Assembly (NCBI RefSeq): GCF_026745355.1
Contig: NC_079205.1
Location: forward strand, 7,257,056 to 7,321,055
Origin: Beta vulgaris subsp. vulgaris
Taxonomy: Eukaryota > Streptophyta > Magnoliopsida > Caryophyllales > Amaranthaceae
Length of the DNA: 64,000 nucleotides
Direction of reading: 5' to 3'
How positions within the stretch are numbered: position 1 is the first letter of the stretch; the number at the start of each line of letters is the position of its first letter. Under the pieces are notes generated by a model. The model worked only from the letters and a program-made list of their open reading frames with translations, ran no database searches and was not told the origin of the DNA. The position numbers and the translations under genes are program-made. Shown here one piece after another: positions 32,809 through 43,792 of this stretch.

Positions 32809-34745
32809 CGTGGTAGCAACCCTTGCAATTGGTTGTCACTAAAGTCAAGATATTTCAACGTATACTCACCATCACACATTCCCCAGTATGCAGGTAGAGT
32901 ACCATGGAAGTTGTTCGACCCTACATTCAACACGACAAGCGAACTGCTGAAGTTTCCCAAACAATGAGGAAGTTCTCCTTCCAATCTGTTGTTAGATATA
33001 TCGAGAAGATTAAGGTAAGTCCAGTCGCAGATTGTTTTGTCGATGTGACCAGTGAATCTATTATTTGAAGCAGAAAACGAAAGAATGCTGATGGCTGCTC
33101 TTGAAAATGGAAGTTGTCCTCTCAGCATGTTGTAGGAGAAGTCAATACTCTGCATATTCTCCCAAGGAAGATATTCTAAACCACCGGAAAGAGAGTTATG
33201 TGAAAGATCCAGGTCTGATATTTTCAAATTCTGAAGCCATTTGGGTACATCACCGTGAATATTGTTGTTGGATAATAACAACGTTTGAAGGTTTGATTGG
33301 TGTTTAAGGAAACTAGGGAACTCATTTATGTTGCAAGAGGATAGACCTAAGTAAGTAAGGTTAGGCCACACAGCAGTGGGACTAACATACTTTACAGTTG
33401 TATTCACTGATAGTTTGTTATCTGCTAAGCTTAATAAGTTGAGTTTGTGGAGACTAGCAAACATCTCAAGCTGCACCACGCCACTCAAGTTGTTGGATGA
33501 GATATCGAAAGACTCGAGGTTTACAAGTTGAGAAATCCATTCTGGAATCCGGCCTTGTAAATTGTTACCCTCCAAAGCCAGCCCATACAGCTTTGATTCA
33601 CTACTGTACTTATTAACATCAACTAAGCCAGGCAAACTAGTGAATCGATTAGTGACAATGCTTAAAGTTTTCAAGGATGGAAGAGCGAACAACCAAGGTG
33701 GTATAGTTCCCTCAAGAAAATTAAAGTCTAGACTAAGAGAATAGAGACTCAATAGATTGCTCACATTGATTGAAGAAGGAAGGTTACCTGTGAAACGATT
33801 GGAACTTAAGTCGATTTGATCAGTGGTATTCCATACCCATGCCGGAATTGGCCCATTAAAGAAGCAGCCAGATAAAGATAATTCCCTTAGATGGTGAGAT
33901 TGGCTAAGAGTGGTTGGTAGTTTCCCCTTGAAAGGAACCTGGTAAAGATTTATGACCTCAAATGGGCTGCTCCAATTGTATGTTTCCAAGCTGCTTGATT
34001 GAAGAGGCCAATTGTTACCAATATCAAGTATTTTCAAATGGGGTAAGTTGAAAATTTTCATAGGTAATTCGCCTCTCAAATTGGTCTCGTGTAGCTTAAG
34101 TGATGTTAAGGATGTGAGGTTCACAATTGACTCGGGCAAAGTTGAATTGATGTTCACATTACTGAGATGGAGCTGCTTTAGATTTGTTAGGTTGTCAATG
34201 ATTGTTTTGAATATTGGTGGTTCTAGATTGAGAAAATTGTTGGTGAGATCTAGAGAATTTAACTGAGTAAGCTGCACAATTTGGCTAGGAATGGTTCCAG
34301 TAAAACCGGAGTTAGAAAGGTTAAGTTGCTCTAAATGCGAAAAGTTGCCAAATTGAGGTGAAATTGTGGACTCACTGAAGTCATTAAAGGCTAGATTAAG
34401 GCTTTTGAGATGGTTGAGAAGGAAGAGGGTACTATTAGATTCAATGATTCCACTAAGTCTGCTGCAACTAAGGTCAAGCTCAATGACATGGTGTGTATTG
34501 GGATGGCATATAATACCTTCCCATTCACAACAGTCGTCGTCATCGTTCCATGACGACGTCTTTGCCGTGGCAGTTGGACAGTTATCCAATGCAGACTCGA
34601 GGGTGAAGGAAGCTTTTAATTGAAGCAGTGCGACTCTTTCTTCATCATGGCACTGCTCAGAATCAGATGATGAATAAGCTACTCTGGTGTTTGAAGTAGA
34701 GCAGAATACTATTGAAATGAGACAGAATCTTAGCAGGTAAAACAT
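32809..34745 (-). CDS. RLP-B, 5' part: signal peptide and LRR ectodomain
   Basis: Begins at the ATG at 34745 with a hydrophobic signal peptide (MFYLLRFCLISIVFCS), then the N-terminal cap with HDEERVALLQLKASF and the DCCEWEGIIC Cys pair, and about 20 LRRs of the extracellular plant type (LxxLxLSxNxFxGxIP). The frame stays open into the first bases of the Copia 3' LTR, where it stops, so a truncated secreted ectodomain could be made. The start is the first ATG with a proper signal peptide; upstream DNA is shared with RLP-A. Confidence 0.88.
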
Positions 34746-34902
34746 TGCTTCAAGCTTTTATGATTTGGGTTAATGTAATAATGTTGTATTGTATAAAATG
34801 CAATGAAATATGGACTTTTATGATGGTTTCATTTGATGCTCCTGTAATGAAGTTGCTTTCGGCTGTTTATTTCTACATTCAAATTAGGCAGCTGTTAATT
34901 AG
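34746..34902 (-). promoter_or_regulatory. Upstream region of RLP-B
   Basis: Holds the leader and probable promoter of RLP-B. It is nearly identical to 14774-14914 upstream of RLP-A (ATGTTGTATTGTATAAAATGC, TTTCGGCTGTTTATTTCTAC). On the minus strand no confident TATA box was chosen. The MITE at 34905 lies 160 bp from the start codon and bounds this region. Confidence 0.45.
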
Positions 34903-34904
34903 TA

Positions 34905-35162
34905 CTCCATCCGTCGCATAATATAGTGCTTGTTTCTTTTTTACACGGTTTTCAAAACGTAACTTTGACCTTTAATATTTTCAATTTCATATTAACAAAA
35001 AATATAAAAAGTTGGTATCACGAAAATACACATTGAGGCGAATCTAATAAGATCCTACATTAGTAGATTTTTTTATATATATTAGTGAGAATATTTGGTC
35101 AAAGATTTTAAAATTTGACCTACCAAAAACGGAGTAGGCAATATATTATGAAACGAAAGAAA
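34905..35162. mobile_element. Degenerate Stowaway-type MITE upstream of RLP-B
   Basis: The left end CTCCATCCGTCGCATAATAT and the reversed right end (TTTCTTTCGTTTCATAATAT) are the TIR of the plant family seen also at 19753. TA lies on both sides (34903-34904, 35163-35164). 258 bp, non-coding. Confidence 0.75.
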
Positions 35163-35164
35163 TA

Positions 35165-35557
35165 TTACTTTTTGTCCTAGCGACCTAACATGTTGATGTA
35201 TTGTCGGCATGTGACAACACGTACTTATAGTTGAAGTTGGCTTTCAAAGCCAAAATCTATGTCTTGCTACAATTGTGTTCATGCACCTTTCCCACTTGGG
35301 CTTTTTTAAATAACGCAAGCAATATTAGATACGTTATCTTTATTTAGATAAGTTTTTTTTTTCCATAAAAATTATCATGTCTGCATAGGTCATAAGATAG
35401 TTTCGGTCAAGCTTAAAAGTAAATCGTATCCGATTAGATACAAATATACAACAAGTTCAATTCAAGTGAGCTGAAATGCACTTTTAGTATTTTAGTAGCT
35501 CAATGAGTCCACACTACACTTGAAGATTATGTTGCACTCGGAGAGTTTCGAATGAAC
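35165..35557. other. Duplicated RLP upstream DNA, then unassigned sequence
   Basis: 35165-35365 matches 19540-19740 (the RLP-A side). From about 35365 to the TGAAC target duplication at 35553-35557 I see nothing. Confidence 0.55.
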
Positions 35558-36164
35558 TGTAAGTTCTATTGACTATCAATCGTAGAATAATAGCAAACAA
35601 ATATAGAATATCAAATAAGAAAGCAGGAAAATCACACCAGAAACTTTTTACGTGGAAACCCAAGAACTGGGAGAAAAACCACGAATCTGCACTAGGAATC
35701 AATGAATGTTTTGATAGAGATTACAAAAGCACTCAAGAGCTCTCTCTAAAGCTTTCTCTCTCTCAAAATATGTGTTAAAGATGAAGAAGTACATTAATCG
35801 CAATTAGGGCACCTATTTATACCCTCATTAATCGAAAAACGGGAAAACGCGTATTGCCCGATAGGTGCGGGTGCACCTACTATTGGTGCGGGCGCACCAG
35901 CCCGATGTGCGGGCGCACATCACTTTGGTGCGGGCGGACAGAAACATTCTGCCTCAACTGCAGGAATTCGTCGAATTTGAAGTGCGGGCGCACATCAGTC
36001 CTGTGCGGGCGCACCTGGACTTGTGCGGGCGCACCACCAATTGGTGCGGGCGCACCACTCGTGCCGAGCCCCGATTTCAATTCCTTCTTCGTTTTCCTTC
36101 TACGCAACCTTTCTCCACACCCCATACACCCCATTGAGCCTCATATGAACCCATATACCCAACA
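35558..36164 (-). repeat. 3' LTR of Copia-3
   Basis: 607 bp, plus-strand ends TGTAAGTTC and ATACCCAACA. Holds the palindrome array described at 35868-36062. Confidence 0.93.
35868..36062. repeat. GTGCGGGCGCAC palindrome array in the LTR
   Basis: Seven or eight copies of the near-palindrome GTGCGGGCGCAC (variants GTGCGGGTGCAC, GTGCGGGCGGAC) in 195 bp, spaced irregularly at about 14-45 bp, with one gap of about 50 bp. GC content is far above the surroundings. The same array is in the other LTR at 40599-40795, with one variant unit restored to the consensus. Confidence 0.9.
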
Positions 36165-36261
36165 ATCTCCCACTTGGAGATAGGTGTAAGTGAAGAAAAT
36201 TTCCATACCTTCATCATCTTCTCATTCATCTCAACTCCTAGTTCACCATCTTCGCCATCAA

Positions 36262-38083
36262 TCAACGAAGACCAACTAAGGTCCTGCACAACCTTAGTTT
36301 ATCACAACTCACACTCTTAGTGAGCATATCTGCTGGATTCTTAGCACCCAACACTTTCTCCAGACTCAACTCATTCTCCTCCACTAAACTCCTGATATAG
36401 TGAAAACGCCTACGAATGTGTTTAGTCCTACAATGATACATGGGATTCTTAGCCAAATGCACTGCACTTTGACTATCACTATAAAGTATCACCTTTTCCT
36501 GTTTAATGCCCATCTCCTCAAGAAAACCAATCAACCATACCATCTCCTTACCTGCCTCCGACATAGCCACATACTCATACTCTGTAGTAGACAAAGAGAT
36601 ACACTTCTGTAACTTAGACATCCAACTCACTGCAGTACCCCCCACAGTAGAGACATATCCTGAAGTGCTTTTGCTTGTATCGATATCTCCACTGAGATCA
36701 GCATCAACATAACCCTCTAGCTTTACTCCTTTCTGCCAGAAACAAAGCCCCATACTTGAAGTACCCTTCAAATACCTTAGTAACCACTTTACAGCCTCCC
36801 AATGTTTTTCACCTGGATTTGAAAACAAACCTACTAACAACTCCCACTGCAAAAGCAATGTCAGGTCGTGTGCACACCATGGCATACATCAAGCTTCTAA
36901 CAGCTGAAGCATAGGGAACAGTGGCCATCCGCTCCTTTTTGCTTCTGTAGTTGGTGAATGCTCCCTTGTCAATTGAGATCACTAGGAAGTGGTGAATTTC
37001 TTGGTTTAGCATCACCTACATTAAACCTCTTCAGCACCTTAAGAATATAATCCTCCTGAGACAACTTCAACATACCAGTAGACTTGTCCCTGAAAATCTT
37101 CATGCCTAAGATTTGTGTAGATTCACCAAGTCCTTCATCTCAAATACTTGTGACAGCTTTCCTTTCACTCCATTTATCACATCCATACTAGTACCAGCAA
37201 TCAGCATATCATCAACATACAGAAGTAAATAAACATAGTCATTTTCATACCTCTGAAAGTAACAACAATGATCACTATCAGCTCTCTTGAACCCACTGCT
37301 ACACATGAATGTGTCAAACTTTATGTACCACTGCCTAGGAGCCTGCTTCAGTCCATATAAGCTCCTCTTGAGCTTGCACACCAAGTTCTCCTTTCCTTGA
37401 ACTTGAAAACCATCTGGTTGCTTCATATAAATCTCCTCCTCCAGATCACCATGTAGAAACGCAGTCTTTACATCCATCTGTTCTAAGAACAAATTTTCAG
37501 CAGCAACAATAGCCAACAAGATACGAATAGTAGTTAACTTCACAACAGGAGCAAATATTTCATTATAATCTATACCCTCCTTTTGTAGGAACCCCTTTAC
37601 TACTAGTCTCGCCTTATACCTGACACTTCCATCAGGCTCTTTCTTCAGTCTGAAGATCCACTTGTTGCTAAGTGCTCTCATACCTTTAGGTAATGCAGAC
37701 AACTCCCATGTCTGATTCTTTTCCAGGGATTTCATCTCATCTTTCATGGCTAACTCCCACTTAGATGAATCTGTCGAATTTATTGCTTCCTTGTATGATT
37801 CTGGTTCACCTGCATCAGTTAGTAACAAATAATACATAGAAGGTGAATATCGAACAGGTGTTTTGGACACCCTTGCGGATTTTCTCAAGTCAACTTGAGA
37901 GACAATTCTTCCTGTACTAGAACTGGAGCCTCTTGGTTGTATGACAATTGTATCCTCTGAATTTCCAGGCTGTGAGATATCTGACTCCTCAGAATCAGAC
38001 CCTGCAGGAGTGTGAACTTCATCTCTATGTTGCTCACCCAATTCTGGAACAGTACATCCCAACTCAATGCCACCTATCTCCAC
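36262..38083 (-). pseudogene. Copia-3 reverse transcriptase and RNase H
   Basis: Minus-strand frames 38083-37106, 37015-36809 and 36885-36262. The RT shows ALSNKWIFRLKKE, LEQMDVKTAFLHGDLEEEIYM, LLYVDDMLIAG; the next frames carry [15 protein letters not shown] and the RNase H blocks (YVDADLSGDIDTSKSTSG, STTEYEYVA, ILYSDSQSAVHLAKNPM). Breaks near 37110 and 36860 are frameshifts. Confidence 0.88.
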
Positions 38084-38119
38084 AATCTCTTCTCCTGAAC
38101 TCCCACTACTTCAGTAATC

Positions 38120-39404
38120 TCAGATTGTCACCAAATACATCCTTATACAGTTAGTCTCATCAAATGTGACATCACAGTGTCTCAAAATCTTCCTACCTTT
38201 TGGTTCCCAACATCGATATCCATACTTCTCAGAACCATACCCAATAAAATAACATTTAACGGCTTTTGGGTCTAACTTGTCACGTTTTTCAGATTGAACA
38301 TATGCAACACAACCAAATAGTTTAAGAAAAGTAAGATTTACCTCCTTTCCACTCCAAACCTCTTCTGGCAATTTGAACTCCAAAGGTACAGATGGTCCTC
38401 TGTTGATCAAATAAGCTGCTGTGCTAACTGAATCTGCCCAGAAAGTCTTAGGTAGCCCTGCATGCAACCTCATACATCTAGCCCTCTCAGTCATGTCCTG
38501 TTCATCCTCTCTGCAACTCCATTCTGTCGAGGTTTCCCTGGAACTTTCCTCTTCAGAATTATGCCGTTCTCCTTACAGAGTTTTGTGTACTCTGTCAACT
38601 CATACTCACCTCCATTATCAGACTTAATGCACTTAATCTTCCTACCAGTCTGATTTTCGACCTCAGCTTTCCACTTCTTGAAAGTTTCATGAAGTTCAGA
38701 TTTCTTCTTCATGAAGTAGACCCACACTTTCCTGCTGTAGTCATCAATGAAAGTAACAAAATACCGTGAGCCTCCAAGGGATCTGACTGGTGAAGGACCC
38801 CACAAGTCAGTGTGCACCAATTCTAGCTTCTCAGTTTTCAACTCCTTCTTGGCTTTTGTGAAAGTCACCTTTTTCTGCTTGCCATAAACACAGCTCTCAC
38901 AAAATTCCATGTCAACTGATTTCAACCCTGACAACTTGCCACTTGAAGCTAAAATCTTCATCCCCTTCTCACCCATATGACCAAGTCTAGTATGCCATAA
39001 CTTAGTCTCATCTACCGTAGCTGCACCAATCATGTCTGTACACCCTGCAATAGTGTATAAGGTTCCCATCTTAGTACCTCTAGCCAAAATCATGGAACCT
39101 TTGGAAATCTTCCACTTTCCCTCACAGAACACAGTTTTGTAGCCACTTGAGTCCAGTTGACTCACAGAAATCAGATTCTTTGCTAGGCCTGGAATGTACC
39201 TAACATCATGCAGTTTTAAAGTTCCTCCATTCGTAGTCCTGACAACACATCTCCCTTCCCCATTATATCCAAGGTCTTATCATCAGCAAGATGGACCTTT
39301 CCTAACTTCTTTGCCTTGAAGTCCTGAAATAGCTCCTCATGGTGAAGAATGAAATGATGCCCCGAATCTAGGATCCACGACTCTATAGAACTATCAACAC
39401 TCAA
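38120..39404 (-). pseudogene. Copia-3 protease and integrase
   Basis: Minus-strand frames 39404-39216 (protease with WILDSG, after which the residues no longer fit the family because of a one-base frameshift), 39165-38491 (pre-integrase LWHTRLGHMGEKGMK, integrase DLWGPSPV, FVTFIDDYSRKVWVYF, IKSDNGGEY, NGVAERMNRT) and 38494-38120 (integrase C-terminal part). The integrase core itself reads through. Confidence 0.87.
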
Positions 39405-40239
39405 AACCAGAGCATCCTCAACTCATTCGATGCAGAAAATATCGATGAGTTATCACTATCCTCCTGTTTCTCATTATGATCAGATTTTCCACCCTTCTTC
39501 TTGGGATGTGGACAATCCCTCTTTGGATGACCCTTCTCACCACAATTCCAACAGGTAAAATTTGTTCTGCCCTTAGACTTACTTCGCCCCCTTGATTTTG
39601 ATCTCCCTTGTGAACTCTTCCCTTTTCCCTTTTGTTTTCCCCTCCCTCTACCCCTGCACTGTAGCTCCAGATGATTCTCCACTCTCTTTCCTTCGAATGC
39701 TCTCACTCAAAATAAGATCACGGACAACATCATAAACCAATTTCTCTTTACCAGAGGAATTACTCACAGCAGTAAAACAGTTTCCCAAGCAGTAGGTAAA
39801 GAGGACAACAAAATTAAAGCTTTCACTTCATCCTCAAAAGCAATATTAACAGACGATAATGACTTATTATAGAATTAAATTCATTAATATGTTCAGCAGC
39901 AGAACTACCATTATTCATCTCTAAATCAAATAAACGGCGCATCAGATATACCTTATTCATAGCCGAGGGCTTCTCATACATATCTGACAGAGCTTTGATC
40001 AATCCAGCCGTTGTTTTGATGTCCTTGACATTGAACGCCACAGTCCGAGCCAATGTCAATCTCACCACCGCTAGTGCCTGCCTATCCAGTACCTTCCATT
40101 TAGCCTCTTCCATGTCAGCAGGCTTATCAGTCAAAGGTTGATACAGATTTTTCTGATATAAGATGTCCTCTATCTGCATCTTCCAATATCCAAAATCTGT
40201 CCCATCAAACTTCTCAATTCTAATCTTTGAATCCTCCAT
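39401..40239 (-). pseudogene. Copia-3 gag and zinc knuckle
   Basis: Minus-strand frames 40239-39823 (gag beginning MEDSKIRIEKFDGTDFGYWK, with the KLMRRLFDLEM-type block as YLMRRLFDLEMNNG) and 39706-39401 (a basic, Gly/Lys/Ser-rich stretch, then knuckle CWNCGEKGHPKRDC). A frameshift near 39830 and a second near 39710 separate them. Confidence 0.87.
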
Positions 40240-40291
40240 TGTTAATTATTCTAGATCTAGACAATAATCAAACCTAGCTCTTGATACCACT

Positions 40292-40897
40292 TGTAAGTTC
40301 TATTGACTATCAATCGTAGAATAATAGCAAACAAATATAGAATATCAAATAAGAAAGCAGGAAAATCAACCAGAAACTTTTTACGTGGAAACCCAAGAAC
40401 TGGGAGAAAAACCACGAATCTGCACTAGGAATCAATGAATGTTTTGATAGAGATTACAAAAGCACTCAAGAGCTCTCTCTAAAGCTTTCTCTCTCTCAAA
40501 ATATGTGTTAAAGATGAAGAAGTACATTAATCGCAATTAGGGCACCTATTTATACCTCATTAATCGAAAAACGGGAAAAACGCGTATTGCCCGATAGGTG
40601 CGGGCGCACCTACTATTGGTGCGGGCGCACCAGCCCGATGTGCGGGCGCACATCACTTTGGTGCGGGCGGACAGAAACATTCTGCCTCAACTGCAGGAAT
40701 TCGTCGAATCTGAAGTGCGGGCGCACATCAGTCCTGTGCGGGCGCACCTGGACTTGTGCGGGCGCACCACCAATTGGTGCGGGCGCACCACTCGTGCCGA
40801 GCCCCGATTTCAATTCCTTCTTCGTTTTCCTTCTACGCAACCTTTCTCCACACCCCATACTCCTCATTGAGCCTCATATGAACCCATATACCCAACA
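40292..40897 (-). repeat. 5' LTR of Copia-3
   Basis: 606 bp, matching 35558-36164 except for a few substitutions and single-base indels. Contains the second palindrome array (40599-40795). Confidence 0.93.
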
Positions 40898-40902
40898 TGA
40901 AC

Positions 40903-42005
40903 CAGTGCTCTTGATTATCTAATTGCTTCAAAAATTATGTTCATTTGAACTCCAACGAGGCATTGAGAAAAAAAAAATAGTAGTCCTTAATGCATGCATA
41001 TTCAAAGGGCTTGTTCTATTCAATTTTTTACTAGAAATTATTAGTTCTTATTAGACTTTATCTGAACTTATGTACTTATTATATCTTATTTTGATAGAGA
41101 TTTAGATCTTATTATAACTAAACTAAATTTATTAGAGTTTATCTCAACTTACTTTTTCTGATAAAAAATGAAAATAAGCCGAAGGCCTAAAGTATGTTAC
41201 AGAATTTGTATTAGCAGCTAGGCTTAATAGTAGGAGAATTTGAGCTACCTAACTTAAGTAGTTAGAAAATTCAAAGGTGATTGAAGGTAGTCAATAACGG
41301 TAGCTGAATGGTCAATTAAATGAAATTTAGAGTTATTTTATAGTAGGTGAAAGGTGATACAATAATTGACCGTAGATTTTGATTTTTACTCTTGAAAAAA
41401 AGGCTGGTTGTACTAATTAATGAATTTGTGGCACGTATCTAAAAGTCAGAGCAAAAGATTTCTTAGTGTTTGTGGTCAACTTTATGGCAAAAATTGCGTT
41501 ACTTACTTTCTAGTCATACAAGATTTCGTTTTTTGGATTGAGAGAAACTGAAACTGTCAGAAATTAAATTGAGAAAGCTGAATATAAGAGAGTGTTTGAA
41601 CTAAATTAAATTGAATTGAACTGTGAGAAACTGAAGTGAACTGAAAATAAGTCCAAAAGTACAAGACCAAACTATGCAATAAGCCATCCAATGCGGCAAC
41701 ATATTAGGTCGTATACTCGTATTGAGTTCTTATTGAATTGGGTCCTTTTATAGATAAAAGGATTACATTCCTTCAACTTTAACCTAAACTAATTTCATTC
41801 CTTCAACTCTACCTAACCCATTTACAAAAAAGTAATAATAGCATGAAAATAATATTATGAAACAACAATAAGGATCATGCAAGAAGATTTAGCATAAAAA
41901 CATGAAATCTTTGGAAAAAACAACCAAAAGTATGTACTAGGACTCTTAATGATGTGTATATACGATGACTTTCAAAATCTCTCCCCAATCTAACCTACTG
42001 ACTAC
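40903..42005. other. Intergenic; degenerate AT-rich repeats
   Basis: Around 41009-41160 and 41530-41660 are strings such as GAACTTATGTACTTATTA and AACTGAAGTGAACTGAAAATAAG of the kind in the Harbinger-type MITEs at 43095 and 48351, but ends could not be paired. No gene seen. Confidence 0.4.
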
Positions 42006-42210
42006 CAAGGACCCTTAGGTCCAATGGTATGATTTCCTATCTTCCATATAGGAGACCAAGGTTCAAATCTTGGTGGAAGCAAAAATTTCAATATTGTTGG
42101 AGATTGGGGGAGTTTGGAGCTTGTTGGGTCTCTCGGTGAGTGGCCCTGTGCGAGAGCAGCACCGAGGAAATTCATCTTACTATGGGTCCCCGAAAGGGGG
42201 TCCCCAAAAA
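42006..42210 (+). mobile_element. tRNA-derived SINE with 19 bp target duplication
   Basis: The body carries a box A-like region (TTAGGTCCAATGGTATG) and a box B-like GGTTCAAATCTTGG, and ends GGGGGTCCCC then A run. Flanks AATCTAACC(T/C)ACTGACTAC at 41987-42005 and 42211-42229 match at 18 of 19 bases. The minus-strand ORF at 42292-42002 is its reverse shadow. Not the same family as the SINE at 854. Confidence 0.8.
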
Positions 42211-42229
42211 AATCTAACCCACTGACTAC

Positions 42230-42884
42230 ATAATTCGAATATCTCTTAATTACACAAGAGTTAGTAGATCTAAGCACTGACTCGTGTTTCACTTGTTAAT
42301 ATGGATGCGACAAGGAGATTTAAAATAATTAAATTAGTTGATCTATTTAATTATTGGATTTAGATTATCTTACAATCCAATGTCACAAGTAGTGTTTTAG
42401 TGTTAGTTTGTATTATTAAGGGCCAAAAATCACTTGTTTAAATTCTGTTCCCAATAAGTTGTTTTATTACTTTATTAGAAGTATTACTAGAAATAATACT
42501 AGTTTTGCTAGAATTTGTGTAATCCTAATTCTATTAGGATTAGATTTCCTATTTGTTTTAGGAGTTAGTTTTGTAACCCTAATCCTATTTGGATTGGTAG
42601 TCCTTGTTGTTTTAGGATTATAGTTGAGTTGGAATTGTGCTTTTAGTCGGATTCCTAATAGATGTAGGAGTTACTTTATTTTCCTATTTTATATAATATT
42701 CCTGAACTTAGTAGAGGTACGAATCAGTTTTTGTAAGCCTATGTATATGGCTCATTTTTCATTAATTAAAAAGAGAATATTTATGAGATTAAATTAGAGT
42801 TTAATTTTCTTTTTGAAAATCTTTGTACTTTGGTGATTTCCAAACCTTGAATCAATTACTTCGTGTTTGAGATTGAATCAAAAC
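42230..42884. other. LTR-like sequence, unresolved
   Basis: 42500-42700 is built of TAATCCTAATTC/TATTAGGATTAG alternations followed by a TTTATATAATATTCC stretch and ATTAATTAAAAAGAG, as in retrotransposon LTRs, but no boundaries or partner were found. No ORF. Confidence 0.3.
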
Positions 42885-43505
42885 CCAATTCGTGAATTAC
42901 TCTGTGTTTGATTGAGTTGTCATATCCTTTATACTTAAGAAAACCTTAAAGATGCAATCTTTCTTTCAAAATTTTTGAATTTTCGTAAAACTAACTATAG
43001 TACATCCACATCACATGTATACTTACATCTTGACTTTGTTCTCCGCACTATTATACTTATCTTTGCTTAATTTCTTTAAAACTAGGACCACTAAGGCTAT
43101 GTTTAGTTCACCTGAAATTTTCTGATCTGATTTGAACTTATTTTTTTTATCTGATCTGATCTGATTACAAGATCTTATCTTTTAGATTTTTCTCAATATA
43201 TAAGGAAAAATATAGTCATGTGGGATCTTGTTTGATTCGTCTCAATGAGTACTTTATTAATATTCAATTATTATAATTTTTACTAATATGTAATGAAAGA
43301 TATTTAATAGTAATAATGATTTTTAAATCTGATCTGATCTGAACTTATTTTTTCTGATCTAATCTGATCTGATTAAATCTGAAATAAGCAAAAATAAGGT
43401 GAACTGAACATAGCCTAAGTAAGGATGGCAATAGATAAGGTTTGGATAAAGTAAGGCAAAACTCTTACCTGTACTCTAATTTTTGGGCAGACCCGTACGC
43501 TATCC
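42885..43505. repeat. Dispersed repeat, copy carrying a MITE
   Basis: Matches 20235-20560 on both sides of the MITE at 43095-43415: CACATCAC.TGTATACTTA and TTGTTCTCCGCACTAT to the left, AAGGATGGCAA and ATGGATAAAGTAAGGC to the right. Confidence 0.7.
43095..43415. mobile_element. Harbinger/Tourist-type MITE
   Basis: TIR GGCTATGTTTAGTTCACCT at the left and its near-exact complement at the right, TAA on both sides (43092-43094, 43416-43418). 321 bp; the inside repeats CTGATCTGAT. The empty site is present at about 20447-20458. Confidence 0.88.
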
Positions 43506-43638
43506 ATATTCATAGGGTAAGTCTTTTTAAGACCGTCTTCTTCAGGAGCTCGTGGACTGTTAGGGAGGATAGAGAAAGTGAAAAACACAGAAAAATTGTC
43601 AGAATTAAGAATTGTCGTCCACCCATTTTTGTGTTTTT

Positions 43639-43666
43639 GTTGTTGTTGTTGTTGTTGTTGTTGTTG
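43639..43666. repeat. (GTT)n microsatellite
   Basis: Nine or so GTT units. Confidence 0.9.
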
Positions 43667-43792
43667 AGGGTTGTATGAAATGTGAAGTGAAAGGAGTAGG
43701 TTTTTTGATTTAAGTTTTTGGGAGGAGAGAGAATTGAGGAAAAGAGGTTGACAAAGGGAGAACGTTTAGCCTATGAATATTGGTAGTATTAA

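Larger units (their letters stand above)
26693..34745 (-). pseudogene. LRR receptor-like protein gene (RLP-B), split by a Copia insertion
   Basis: Minus strand. Without the Copia element the two open parts (645 and 314 codons) make a single-exon RLP of about 960 residues, the normal length of Cf-type RLPs, with no stop or frameshift seen in either part. Order: signal peptide, Cys-flanked N-terminal cap, LRRs, island region, further LRRs, Cys cap (NPGLCGFPLPKC), acidic juxtamembrane stretch, transmembrane helix and short basic cytoplasmic tail without kinase. Such proteins sit in the plasma membrane and signal with SOBIR1/BAK1-type partners (family knowledge). As it stands, the insertion after the LLPR codons ends the product early, before the membrane anchor, so the allele is very probably null for receptor function. 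Confidence 0.88.
35558..40897 (-). mobile_element. Ty1/Copia element with frameshifts (Copia-3)
   Basis: LTRs of about 607 bp (35558-36164, 40292-40897) that differ at about seven places, and a perfect 5 bp target duplication TGAAC (35553-35557, 40898-40902). On the minus strand, the primer-binding site TGGTATCAAGAGCT follows the 5' LTR after a short gap and a polypurine tract AAGTGGGAGAT precedes the 3' LTR. Gag, protease, integrase, RT and RNase H are all present in Copia order on the minus strand but interrupted in at least five places. Confidence 0.94.

Noticed and set aside
35865..36137. ORFs with repeated VRAHL or CGRT units in the Copia-3 LTR
   Set aside because: Translation of the GTGCGGGCGCAC palindrome array in an LTR, with the same ORFs in the other LTR.
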